Shown one piece after another: positions 44,691 to 52,865 of a DNA stretch of 64,000 nucleotides (position 1 is its first letter; every line of letters begins with the position of its first letter). The notes below the pieces were generated by a model. That model was not told the DNA's origin. It was given only the letters and a program-made list of their open reading frames with translations, and ran no database searches. This DNA is from Rhodobacter capsulatus (lineage in GTDB: Bacteria; Pseudomonadota; Alphaproteobacteria; Rhodobacterales; Rhodobacteraceae), in the NCBI RefSeq assembly GCF_003254295.1, contig NZ_QKZO01000010.1, positions 78,701-142,700 of the forward strand, read 5' to 3'. The position numbers and the translations under genes were made by a program.

Positions 44691-47600
44691 TCACATCTTT
44701 CCGGCCGCGCCAAGGGCCCGGGCCGGGTCCGGTCCTGCATCCATACGTGCAAAGTCCTCGTAACTGCGATATTTTTCAAGCACCGCCTGCTGCGCGTCGT
44801 TAAGCAAGGCCGCCGCCTCCTCGGGGCGCGTCGCGGCCAGCGCGGAATAGCGCAGCTCGTTATAGGCATAGTCCTTGAAGGGCAGCGTCGGGCGCGGGCT
44901 GTCGAGCCGGAACGGCGCTTGCCCCGTGCCGCGCAGCTGCGGGTCATAGCGCAGAAGCGGCCAGTAGCCCGAGGCGACGGCGCGGTCCTGCTGGTCAAGC
45001 CCGCGGCGGATGTCGAAGCCATGCGCGATGCAATGGCTGTAGGCCAGGATCAACGACGGGCCATCATAGGCCTCGGCCTCGCGGAAGGCCTGCAGCGTCT
45101 GTTGCGGATTGGCCCCCATCGCCACCTGCGCCACATAGACATTGCCGTAGGCCACGGCCTGCAACGCCAGATCCTTGCGCGCGGTGCGCTTGCCCGCGGC
45201 GGCGAATTTCGCAATCGCGCCAAGGGGGGTGGCCTTGCTGGCCTGACCGCCGGTGTTCGAATAGACCTCGGTGTCCATGACCAGCACGTTCACGTTGCGC
45301 CCCGAGGCCAGAACGTGATCGAGCCCGCCATAGCCGATGTCATAGGCCCAGCCATCGCCGCCGACGATCCAGATAGAGCGCCGCACCAGATGGTCGATCA
45401 CGCTCATCAGATGTTTCGCGCGGCTGTCGTCGCGATGTGCCAGAAGTCGCGTCTTCAGCGTCGCCACCCGCTCGCGCTGCGCCCGGATCTCGCTTTCGCG
45501 GATCTGCGGCGCGCTCAGGATCGCCGCCACCAGATCCTCGCCGACCTCGGGCGCCATGTCCTGCGCCAGCCTGCGCGCCAGCTCCAGATGCTTGTCGGCG
45601 GCGAGCCGGAAGCCCAGACCGAATTCGGCGTTATCCTCGAAGAGCGAATTCGCCCAGGCGGGGCCGCGGCCCTCGGCGTTCTTCGTCCAGGGCGTCACCG
45701 GCAGGTTGCCCGAATAGATCGAGGAACAGCCGGTGGCATTCGCAACCATCAGCCGGTCGCCGAAAAGCTGGCTCAGCAGCTTGACGTAAGGGGTTTCCCC
45801 GCAGCCCGCACAGGCGCCCGAAAACTCGAACAAGGGCTCAAGGAATTGCACGCCGCGGACATTGGCGAAATCCACCCGAGACCGGTCATTCACCGGCAGA
45901 TGCGCGAAGAAGGCCATCGCCTTGCGGGCGTCTTCAAGCAGCGGCGCCTTGTCGGTCAGGTTGATCGCCTTCACCCCCGGCTCGACCGGGCTTTGCGCCG
46001 GGCAGGCCTCGATGCACAGCCCGCAGCCGGTGCAATCCTCGACATGGAATTGCAGGCTGAAGCGCGCGCCCGGATAGCCGCGGGCATTCACGGGCGCGGA
46101 TTGGAAGCCCTCGGGCGCGCCTTCGAGCAGATCTTCGTCGAAATATTTCGCGCGGATCACCGAATGCGGGCAGACGAAGGAACATTGGCCGCATTGAATG
46201 CACAGGTCGCTGCGCCAGGCCGGAACCTCGTCGGCGACGTTGCGTTTTTCCCAGGCGGCGGAGCCGGTCGGGAAGGTGCCGTCGACGGGCAAAAGGCTGA
46301 CCGGGATCTCGTCGCCGCGGTCCTCCATCATCAAGGCGGTGACGCGGCGGACGAACTCGGGCGCGGTCGGCGGCACGGCGGGCGGCCGCTCGAAGCTTGA
46401 GGTGACGGCGCTTGGCACTTTCACCTCCTGCAGCCGTTCGAGCGCGCCATCGACGGCGGCCCAGTTCTGCTCGATCACCCGTTTGCCCTTGCGGCCATAG
46501 GTTTTCCTGATCGCGGCCTTGATCCGGGCGATGGCGTCTTCGCGCGGCAAGACCCCCGAAAGCGCAAAGAAACAGGTCTGCAGGATGGTGTTGGTGCGCC
46601 GCCCCAGCCCCACCTCGCGCGCGGCGGTGTTGGCGTCGATGACGTAAAGCTTCAGCCCTTTGTCAATGATCGTCTGCTGCGCCGAACGGGGCAGGCGGTC
46701 CCAGATCTTGTCCGGCCCGAAGGGCGCATTGAGCAGGAACGTCGCGCCGGGTGCCGCCACGCGCAGCACGTCGATCTTCGACAGGAAGGGAAACTGATGG
46801 CAGGCGACGAAATTGGCCTGATGGATCAGATAGGGCGCCTTGATCGGCCGCGGGCCAAAGCGCAGATGCGACACCGTCTGCGCCCCCGACTTGTGGCTGT
46901 CATAGACAAAATAGCCCTGCGCGAACAGCCCGGCCTCCTCGGCCAGGATCTTGACCGAGTTCTTGTTGGCGCCTACCGTGCCATCGGCGCCAAGGCCGAA
47001 AAAGACAGCGCGGACAACATCTTCCGGCTCGGTGTGAAAGTCCGGGTCGACGCTCAGGCTGGTGAAGCTGACATCATCGGTGATGCCCACGGTGAAGCCC
47101 TGTTTCGGCGCGTCCTTCGCCAGTTCGTCGTAAACCGCCTTCACCTGCGCCGGGTCGAAATCCTTTGACGAAAGCCCGTAGCGCCCCCCCGTCACCCGCG
47201 GCATCAAAGCCCGCTGGCCGGTCGCCACCGCCTCGCACAGCGTCGCCACGACATCAAGGAACAAGGGCTCTCCGGGGGCGCCGGGTTCCTTGCAGCGATC
47301 GAGCACCGCAAGCTTGGTGCAACTGGCGGGCAGGGCGGCCAGAAAGGCCGCACCCGGGAAGGGGCGGTACAGCCGCACCACCAGCGCGCCCAGTTTCGCG
47401 CCCCGCGCGTTCAGCGCCGCAAGCGCTTCCTCGACCACCTCGGCGCCCGAGCCCATGATGACGATCACCCGGGTTGCCTCGGGATCGCCCAGATAATCGA
47501 CGAGGGAATAGCGCCGCCCGGTAAGGGCGCCCAGCCGCGCCATTTCCGCGGCGACGATCCCGGGCACGGCGGCGTGGAACGGATTGCCCGCCTCGCGGCC

Positions 47601-48317
47601 CTGAAAGAACACATCGGGGTTCTGCGCCGTGCCGCGCACCACCGGATTGTCGGGCGAGAGCGCCCGGGCGCGAAGGGCGCGCACCAGATCATCGTCGATC
47701 ATCGCGCGGATCGTGTCGTCGGGGATCAGCCGCAGCGTGTTGACCTCGTGGCTGGTGCGGAAGCCGTCGAAGAAATGCACAAACGGCACGCGGGCGCGCA
47801 ACGTCGCCGCCTGCGCGATCAGCGCCATGTCATGCGCCTCCTGCACGGAAGCCGAGGCCAGCATCGCAAAGCCCGTCGCGCGCACCGCCATCACGTCGGA
47901 ATGATCGCCAAAGATCGAGAGCGCATGGGTGGCGAGCGCGCGCGCCGCGACATGAAAGACCGTCGGCGTCAGTTCGCCCGCGATCTTGAACATGTTCGGG
48001 ATCATCAGCATCAGCCCTTGCGAGGCGGTGAAGGTCGTCGTCATCGACCCCGCCTGCAACGCGCCATGCACGGCGCCTGCCGCCCCGGCCTCGGACTGCA
48101 TTTCCTGAACCACGGGCACATTGCCCCAGATGTTCTTCAGATCGCGCGCCGCCCATTCGTCGGCCAGCTCTGCCATGGTCGACGAGGGCGTGATCGGATA
48201 GATGCCGCAGACCTCGTTCACCCGGTAGGCGATATGGGCAACGGCGGTATTGCCATCCATCACCGCCTGCTGGCCCGGATCGGCCGGGCTGTGCTGTTCC
48301 GCCAGGCTGTCACGCAT
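44691..48317 (-). CDS. nifJ: Pyruvate:ferredoxin (flavodoxin) oxidoreductase
   Basis: A 1208-residue homodimer-type enzyme that oxidises pyruvate to acetyl-CoA and CO2 and reduces ferredoxin or flavodoxin. Domains in order: the N-terminal domain with GIYPITPSSTMAELADEWA, the domain III core (GADGTVGANKNSVKIL), two 4Fe-4S motifs (CIQCGQCSFVCPH and CTGCGLCIEACPA), the proximal cluster cysteines (CAGCGETPY), and the thiamine diphosphate site (VGGDGWAYDIGYGGLDHVL). It is known in R. capsulatus as an enzyme supporting nitrogenase electron supply. It overlaps the upstream GltD-like gene by 8 bases. GAGGAGGCC is the ribosome-binding site. Confidence 0.96.
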   Translation of the reverse strand: MRDSLAEQHSPADPGQQAVMDGNTAVAHIAYRVNEVCGIYPITPSSTMAELADEWAARDLKNIWGNVPVVQEMQSEAGAAGAVHGALQAGSMTTTFTASQGLMLMIPNMFKIAGELTPTVFHVAARALATHALSIFGDHSDVMAVRATGFAMLASASVQEAHDMALIAQAATLRARVPFVHFFDGFRTSHEVNTLRLIPDDTIRAMIDDDLVRALRARALSPDNPVVRGTAQNPDVFFQGREAGNPFHAAVPGIVAAEMARLGALTGRRYSLVDYLGDPEATRVIVIMGSGAEVVEEALAALNARGAKLGALVVRLYRPFPGAAFLAALPASCTKLAVLDRCKEPGAPGEPLFLDVVATLCEAVATGQRALMPRVTGGRYGLSSKDFDPAQVKAVYDELAKDAPKQGFTVGITDDVSFTSLSVDPDFHTEPEDVVRAVFFGLGADGTVGANKNSVKILAEEAGLFAQGYFVYDSHKSGAQTVSHLRFGPRPIKAPYLIHQANFVACHQFPFLSKIDVLRVAAPGATFLLNAPFGPDKIWDRLPRSAQQTIIDKGLKLYVIDANTAAREVGLGRRTNTILQTCFFALSGVLPREDAIARIKAAIRKTYGRKGKRVIEQNWAAVDGALERLQEVKVPSAVTSSFERPPAVPPTAPEFVRRVTALMMEDRGDEIPVSLLPVDGTFPTGSAAWEKRNVADEVPAWRSDLCIQCGQCSFVCPHSVIRAKYFDEDLLEGAPEGFQSAPVNARGYPGARFSLQFHVEDCTGCGLCIEACPAQSPVEPGVKAINLTDKAPLLEDARKAMAFFAHLPVNDRSRVDFANVRGVQFLEPLFEFSGACAGCGETPYVKLLSQLFGDRLMVANATGCSSIYSGNLPVTPWTKNAEGRGPAWANSLFEDNAEFGLGFRLAADKHLELARRLAQDMAPEVGEDLVAAILSAPQIRESEIRAQRERVATLKTRLLAHRDDSRAKHLMSVIDHLVRRSIWIVGGDGWAYDIGYGGLDHVLASGRNVNVLVMDTEVYSNTGGQASKATPLGAIAKFAAAGKRTARKDLALQAVAYGNVYVAQVAMGANPQQTLQAFREAEAYDGPSLILAYSHCIAHGFDIRRGLDQQDRAVASGYWPLLRYDPQLRGTGQAPFRLDSPRPTLPFKDYAYNELRYSALAATRPEEAAALLNDAQQAVLEKYRSYEDFARMDAGPDPARALGAAGKM

Positions 48318-49953
48318 CGGAGGCCTCCTCGGGGATCATCTCAAGCGCGCCGCAGGGGCATTGTTCGGCGCAGCTGGCGCAGCCGGTGCATTTCGTCAGA
48401 TCGATGCGGTAGCCGCGGCCGGGGCCGTGCTTCACGATCGCCTGTTCCGGGCAGGCGGCAAAGCAGTTGTCGCATTCGTAGCACTGGCCGCAGGAATAGC
48501 AGCGTTGCGCCTCGTAGCGGGCCTCCTTGGTTGTCAGACCTTTCAGGATTTCCTGAAATCCGCCCATCCGCGCGGCATCGGCCAGCCGCCGCTGCGCGCT
48601 TTGCAGCGCGTCGGCATAGACCGGCAGGTTGAGGCAGGAAAACCCGGCCAGAGGGGCAGGGGGTTTGGGCTGATGCACCGTGCCCGAAAGCCAGGCGTCG
48701 ATATGGCGCGCGGCCAATTTGCCATGCCCGGTCGAGATCGTCACCGATTGTTGCGCAGGCACCATGTCGCCGCCCGCGAAAATCCCCGCCGCGCCCGTCT
48801 GCATGTCGGGGCCGACGACGACCGCGCCATCGGGGGTGAAGGCAAGCCCCGGCACGGCTTGCAGAAATCCGCTGTCCGATTGCTGACCGAGCGCCAGCAC
48901 CAGCGCGTCCGCCGAAAGCGTCTCGATCTCGCCGGTCGGCTGGGGCCGTCCCTCGGCATCCAGCTCCATCCGCTCGATCTGCAGATCCGAGCCGGAGATT
49001 TCCTTGATCGTCGAGAGCCAGCGGATCTTCACGCCTTCTTCCAGCGCCTCGTCGGCCTCGAACCCATGCGCGGGCATGTGGTCGCGGTCGCGCCGGTAGA
49101 CGATGATGGTTTCCGTGGCCCCCAGCCGTTTGGCCGTGCGCGCCGCATCCATCGCGGTGTTGCCGCCGCCATAGATGACGACGCGCCGCCCCAGCAGCGG
49201 TGGCGCGGCCGAGGAGGTGTCATGCAGCAGCGTCACCGCATCAAGCACCCGCGCCGCATCGCGCGCCGGGATCTCGACGCGCCTGCCGATCCCGGCGCCG
49301 ATGGCCAGAAAGACCGCGTCAAAGCCCCCCGCGGCCTTTTCCGCCATCAGATCGGTGACCTTGTGGTTGAGCCGGATCCTGACGCCGAGCGCTTCGATCC
49401 GCGCCACATCGGCAGCCAGTTCCGCGCGCGGCATCCGGTAAGCGGGAATGCCGAAATGCATCATGCCGCCCGCCACCGGCCCGGCCTCGCGGATCTCGAC
49501 ATCATGGCCAAGCCGGGCGAGGTGATAAGCCGCCGAAAGCCCCGCAGGCCCGGCGCCGACGATCAGGACGCGCTTGCCCGTCGCGTCGCGCAGGCGGTGG
49601 AAGGCCCAGCCCTCGCGCGTCGCCATGTCGCCCAGAAACCGCTCGACCGCGTGGATCGACACGGCGCTGTCGACCTCGGCCCGGTTGCAGCCCGACTCGC
49701 AGGGGTGATAGCAGACGCGCCCATGCACGGCGGGCATCGGGTTGTCTTCGGTGAGTTTCTCCCAGGCCTGGCGGTAACGGCCCTCCTGCGCCAGCGACAG
49801 CCAGGCGCGGATGTTTTCCCCCGCCGGGCAGGCGGCCTGACAGGGCGGGGTCAGCGTGACATAGGCGGGATGCTGGCTGCGCACCGGCCCCGTGCTGCCC
49901 CGCGATCCGCTTGGAACGATCGAGGGCGTCAAATCCCGCAGCCGCGTGCCCAT
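48310..49953 (-). CDS. GltD-like NAD(P)-binding Fe-S flavoprotein with C-terminal ferredoxin domain
   Basis: A 547-residue fusion. An N-terminal 4Fe-4S region (CQAACPAGENIRAW, CYHPCESGCNRAEVD) is followed by the FAD fold (VLIVGAGPAGLSAAYHLARLGH) and the NAD(P) fold (VVIYGGGNTAMDAARTAKRLGA). The C-terminus carries eight-cysteine ferredoxin-like motifs: CYSCGQCYECDNCFAACPE and CTGCASCAEQCP. This is the glutamate-synthase-small-subunit-like family acting as an NAD(P)H:ferredoxin-type electron carrier; no large subunit gene is adjacent. It is the first gene of the operon with nifJ and the dihydroorotate dehydrogenase-like gene. An FNR-like dyad lies 68 bases upstream. Confidence 0.9.
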   Translation of the reverse strand: MGTRLRDLTPSIVPSGSRGSTGPVRSQHPAYVTLTPPCQAACPAGENIRAWLSLAQEGRYRQAWEKLTEDNPMPAVHGRVCYHPCESGCNRAEVDSAVSIHAVERFLGDMATREGWAFHRLRDATGKRVLIVGAGPAGLSAAYHLARLGHDVEIREAGPVAGGMMHFGIPAYRMPRAELAADVARIEALGVRIRLNHKVTDLMAEKAAGGFDAVFLAIGAGIGRRVEIPARDAARVLDAVTLLHDTSSAAPPLLGRRVVIYGGGNTAMDAARTAKRLGATETIIVYRRDRDHMPAHGFEADEALEEGVKIRWLSTIKEISGSDLQIERMELDAEGRPQPTGEIETLSADALVLALGQQSDSGFLQAVPGLAFTPDGAVVVGPDMQTGAAGIFAGGDMVPAQQSVTISTGHGKLAARHIDAWLSGTVHQPKPPAPLAGFSCLNLPVYADALQSAQRRLADAARMGGFQEILKGLTTKEARYEAQRCYSCGQCYECDNCFAACPEQAIVKHGPGRGYRIDLTKCTGCASCAEQCPCGALEMIPEEASDA

Positions 49954-50014
49954 GGTCTTCTCCGGTGGTGGTGTCCCGACCGGGAAAGCCTAGCGCGCCT
50001 GTGCAAAGCTGTGC

Positions 50015-50028
50015 ATGATTTGGATCAT
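50015..50028. promoter_or_regulatory. FNR/CRP-superfamily-like dyad upstream of the gltD-like/nifJ operon
   Basis: ATGAT-TTGG-ATCAT is a perfect 5+4+5 dyad whose core TGAT-N4-ATCA equals the FNR consensus; only the outermost bases differ. Its centre is 68 bases from the start of the gltD-like gene, the same distance as the ccp box. Confidence 0.55.
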
Positions 50029-50066
50029 TTCGAAAAAGATGTGCGCGGCTGAGGGGGGGATTTGGG

Positions 50067-50275
50067 CCGAGGCCATCGCCGAGGCCCTGCGGGACATTGG
50101 CCCCGTAACCGCCGAGGGCCCAAAGGCCCTCGGGCAGCGCCCGCCCCACCCATGGCGGGCGCTTCTCGCCCGCCGGGCCGGGCGCCGCCCTCTGTTGCGC
50201 TTGGGGCTGGCGGTCTTGTCAACGCGGTTGCACGACGGGCGGGGAAACGCGGATCGCGTTTCCTGTTCCGCCCGA
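50067..50275. repeat. About 208-bp dispersed hairpin-rich repeat, copy A
   Basis: Near-identical to 57253-57459, with scattered substitutions and a few-base length difference. It contains three strong inverted repeats: GAGGGCC/GGCCCTC (about 50114-50131), CGCCCGCC/GGCGGGCG (about 50139-50162) and GAAACGCG/CGCGTTTC within an outer GGGCGG/CCGCCC stem (about 50237-50273). It fills most of the 329-base gap between ubiV (ends 50283) and the gltD-like gene. It has no convincing coding capacity. Confidence 0.85.
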
Positions 50276-50282
50276 TCCCGCC

Positions 50283-51191
50283 TCAGGCCGAAATCGGGTG
50301 CTGCCAGTCCGAGCCCGAAGGCCCGTCGAAGAAGCCATCGGCAAAGCGGCCGCCGGGCGCCTCTGGCAGCAGTTTCGCCACCAGATCGGCGGGCGCGATC
50401 TTGCCCGCCAGACGATCCGCATAGCCCTGGCAGAGCCCGTTGAAATCGCCCGTCTGCGGCGAGAGCCGCAGCGCCGAAACCCCCGCCTCGGCCAGGGCCT
50501 CGGTGTAATAGGCGGCGCAGCCCGTCGCGGCGGACAGCGTCTGCACCCCGTTCACCGACAGGAACGCCTGACCGTCCAGCGTGTCGACCTCGCGCCCGTC
50601 CAGATCGGCGCCGCAGATGAACTGGCAATTGTCCTTGGCCCGGTCATGCAGCCGCGCGTGATAGCAGCGCGCCGACATGGCAAGCGGCAGCCGCCCGTGG
50701 CCCCAGACCTCGACGGCCACGCCCGCCTCCTTGCCCGCCTTGCACAAAGCCGCAATCGACTTCAAGGGCAGCTCGGGCGGCAGACAGATCCGCGTCGCGC
50801 CGCGCCGCGCCAGATAGGCCAGCGTGCCCTCATTATAGACGTTCACCAGCGGGCCCACCCAGAAGGGCGTCCCCTCGGGGATGTGCTTCAAGGCAGTGAT
50901 GTCGTTGATTTCGACCGGCAAACCCATGTCGAACAGGTCTTTCGTCTTCGACCGTTCGCGGTTGAGCGTGATCAGGCCAAGCGTGGACAAAGCCACCTCC
51001 TTGCCCGCATCCTTCAGCGTTGCGACGATCAGCGGGATGTCATGTTCCCAAAACGGCAGCCGCTTCGAGCAGACCACCTCGCCCACCACGACCCGGGTCA
51101 CCGGGGCCGCACGCAGACGTTCATAAAAGCCCCGCGTCGCATCGGTGGTCCAGAAAAACAGGTTGGCACCAACCGTGAGGTCCATCGTCAT
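50283..51191 (-). CDS. ubiV: Oxygen-independent ubiquinone hydroxylation protein UbiV (U32 family)
   Basis: A 302-residue U32 peptidase-family protein. With UbiU it forms a heterodimer that hydroxylates ubiquinone precursors without oxygen, probably with prephenate as oxygen donor in related bacteria. The four Fe-S cysteines fit the E. coli spacing: C41 (EVVCSKR), C176 (SARCYHAR), C189 and C193 (DNCQFICGAD). The start at 51191 (MTMDLTVGAN) has GAGG upstream; an ATG two codons later is possible. Last gene of ubiT-ubiU-ubiV, 10 bases after ubiU. A repeat element follows its stop. Confidence 0.93.
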   Translation of the reverse strand: MTMDLTVGANLFFWTTDATRGFYERLRAAPVTRVVVGEVVCSKRLPFWEHDIPLIVATLKDAGKEVALSTLGLITLNRERSKTKDLFDMGLPVEINDITALKHIPEGTPFWVGPLVNVYNEGTLAYLARRGATRICLPPELPLKSIAALCKAGKEAGVAVEVWGHGRLPLAMSARCYHARLHDRAKDNCQFICGADLDGREVDTLDGQAFLSVNGVQTLSAATGCAAYYTEALAEAGVSALRLSPQTGDFNGLCQGYADRLAGKIAPADLVAKLLPEAPGGRFADGFFDGPSGSDWQHPISA

Positions 51192-51201
51192 CTTCAAATC
51201 C

Positions 51202-52182
51202 TCAACGCCAGGTCTTCGCATAGGCCCCGGCCGTGGCCTGTTGGCCCTCGGTCAGCCGGGCAAGTTCGGCCAGCGGCAGATCGCGGCCCTCGGCCAGCGC
51301 ATCGGTGGCGGCGCGGAAGGCACGCACCACCTCGGCCACATAGGCGCGCGAGCGTTGCCGCCCCTCGATCTTCAGCGCCGTCACCCCCGCCTTGGCCAGC
51401 GCCGGGATCAGGTGGCGGGCGTCAAGGCTCACCGGATCTTCGAACACGTGGCCGGTCTGTTCGCCCGAGGTGAAGCAGCCCTTGCACAAAGTCGGATAGG
51501 GCGCGGGCTCGTTCTTGGGCGTGCGGTGGATGGTGAAGCCGCCCAGCTTCGCCGCCAGATCCGGGCCTTCCTCGGCATAGACGACGTGAGAGGCGGGCGA
51601 GCAGACGCCGTTCATGTTCGGCGACAGGCCGGTGGCATAGGAAGAGAGCGCGCAGCGCCCCTCGGCCATCACGCAAAGCCCTCCGAAAACAAAGGCTTCC
51701 GTCTCAACGTTGATTTCCTTGCTGATCGCGGCGATTTCCTGCACCGTCAGCACGCGCGGCAGGACAACCCGTTTCACGTCAAAGGTTTCGGCGTAGAAGT
51801 TGATCGCATCGGGGTTCGAGGCCGCCGCCTGCACCGACAGATGCCGGCGCAGCTTCGGATGATGCGTCGCGGCGTAATCCAGCAGACCGATATCGGCGAG
51901 GATCACCGCATCGACCCCCGCGGATTCGGCATCGGCCAGCCGCTGATGCCACAGCTTTTCGGCGCCCGCGCGCGGGAAGGTGTTGAGCGCGACAAGCACC
52001 TTGGCACCGCGCTTGTGCGCCCCCGACACCGCCGCCGTCAGCTCCTCGGTCGAGAAGTTCAGCCCCGGGAAGTTGCGCGCGTTCGTCTCGTCCGAGAACC
52101 CGCAATAGACGGCATGCGCCCCCGCCTCGACCGCCGCGCGCAGCGCAGCAGGCGTTCCCGCGGGGCAAACAAGTTCCATCAT
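51202..52182 (-). CDS. ubiU: Oxygen-independent ubiquinone hydroxylation protein UbiU (U32 family)
   Basis: A 326-residue U32-family protein, partner of UbiV. It begins MMELVCPAGTPAALRAAVEAG-like and the Fe-S cysteines C170, C177, C194 and C233 (GGLCVMAEGRC, NGVCSPASH, TLCKGC) correspond one for one, shifted by one residue, to the cluster ligands of E. coli UbiU. Family known role: anaerobic ubiquinone synthesis, here expected under dark anaerobic or photosynthetic conditions. The start ATG (52182) overlaps the ubiT stop by 4 bases, indicating translational coupling. Confidence 0.94.
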   Translation of the reverse strand: MMELVCPAGTPAALRAAVEAGAHAVYCGFSDETNARNFPGLNFSTEELTAAVSGAHKRGAKVLVALNTFPRAGAEKLWHQRLADAESAGVDAVILADIGLLDYAATHHPKLRRHLSVQAAASNPDAINFYAETFDVKRVVLPRVLTVQEIAAISKEINVETEAFVFGGLCVMAEGRCALSSYATGLSPNMNGVCSPASHVVYAEEGPDLAAKLGGFTIHRTPKNEPAPYPTLCKGCFTSGEQTGHVFEDPVSLDARHLIPALAKAGVTALKIEGRQRSRAYVAEVVRAFRAATDALAEGRDLPLAELARLTEGQQATAGAYAKTWR

Positions 52183-52727
52183 GTCCAGTCTCCTGCCAGC
52201 GTATCGACGCGGTGCAGCACCACGCCCGAGCCCTTTTCGGCGAGGCTCACCGCCTGTTGAACGAAGGGTTTCAGCGGACCCGCCATCTCGGCCAGTTCGG
52301 CGGCAAGGTCAAGTTCCGCATCGTCGATCGCATTGCGCAGCGCGACCACGGCCGAGGTGTCGCCCTCGACCACCAGATCGCGCGAGAAGAACAGCGCATC
52401 GCCGTCATAGGCGCCGTGCATCATGCCAAGGAACGCCGCGATCGGCCCGGCAATCCGCGCCTCGGCCATCGGCGGCTTGCGATGCGCGCTGACTTTCACG
52501 CCCCCCGCGCGCAGGTCAAGCAGCAGCAGGAAGGGCAGATCGGTGGGGTCCAGAAGGAAGCGGCTTTCGCGATATTGCCCCAGCCGGGCGAACAGCCCGG
52601 GGTGGCGTGTGGCAATCCGTCGCGCCAGCATCGAGAGCGTCACCGAGAGCGGGGCCAGCGGCAGGGGCCGCATCGCCCGTCCCATCAGGCTGGGCAGGCG
52701 GGGAATCGTCTGGTCATGGTCGGACAT
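52179..52727 (-). CDS. ubiT: Anaerobic ubiquinone accessory lipid-binding protein UbiT (SCP2 domain)
   Basis: A 182-residue SCP2 sterol-carrier-like protein. The hydrophobic lipid pocket domain runs over about residues 45-140 (GQYRESRFLLDPTDLPFLLLL, VSAHRKPPMAEARIAGP and FFSRDLVVEGDTSAVVALRNAID). UbiT replaces UbiJ in the oxygen-independent pathway by carrying the isoprenoid quinone intermediates. First gene of the minus-strand ubiTUV operon. An exact FNR box 73-86 bases upstream of its start fits oxygen-controlled expression. It is divergent from ubiD. Confidence 0.92.
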   Translation of the reverse strand: MSDHDQTIPRLPSLMGRAMRPLPLAPLSVTLSMLARRIATRHPGLFARLGQYRESRFLLDPTDLPFLLLLDLRAGGVKVSAHRKPPMAEARIAGPIAAFLGMMHGAYDGDALFFSRDLVVEGDTSAVVALRNAIDDAELDLAAELAEMAGPLKPFVQQAVSLAEKGSGVVLHRVDTLAGDWT

Positions 52728-52799
52728 GGCGCTCCTTTCGTCGGGCGGATGGCCCCTCCGCTAGATGGGCTGCTTTAACGCGGCTCACAATGCGGCAAC

Positions 52800-52813
52800 T
52801 TGATCAATATCAA
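52800..52813. promoter_or_regulatory. Perfect FnrL box between ubiT and ubiD
   Basis: TTGAT-CAAT-ATCAA is an exact match to the FNR consensus, in the 138-base divergent region. Its centre is about 79 bases from the ubiT start and 59 from the ubiD start. A class II position (-41.5) is possible in both directions, with TTAAAG (minus strand, 52773-52778) as a possible -10 for ubiT. Confidence 0.85.
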
Positions 52814-52865
52814 ACCTCTCTTTAACCGGGGATGCTAGCGGACCCAAGACCTTCCGGAGGACCCC

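Noticed and set aside
44691..48317. NifA-type upstream activating site for nifJ
   Set aside because: I did not find TGT-N10-ACA together with a -24/-12 GG/GC promoter upstream of the operon. The FNR-like dyad is the better candidate.
50062..50424. Short open frames within the 208-bp repeats at 50 and 57 kb
   Set aside because: The peptides arise from the repeat itself, the two copies differ without a third-codon pattern, and several frames are open at once, so the element is better read as non-coding.
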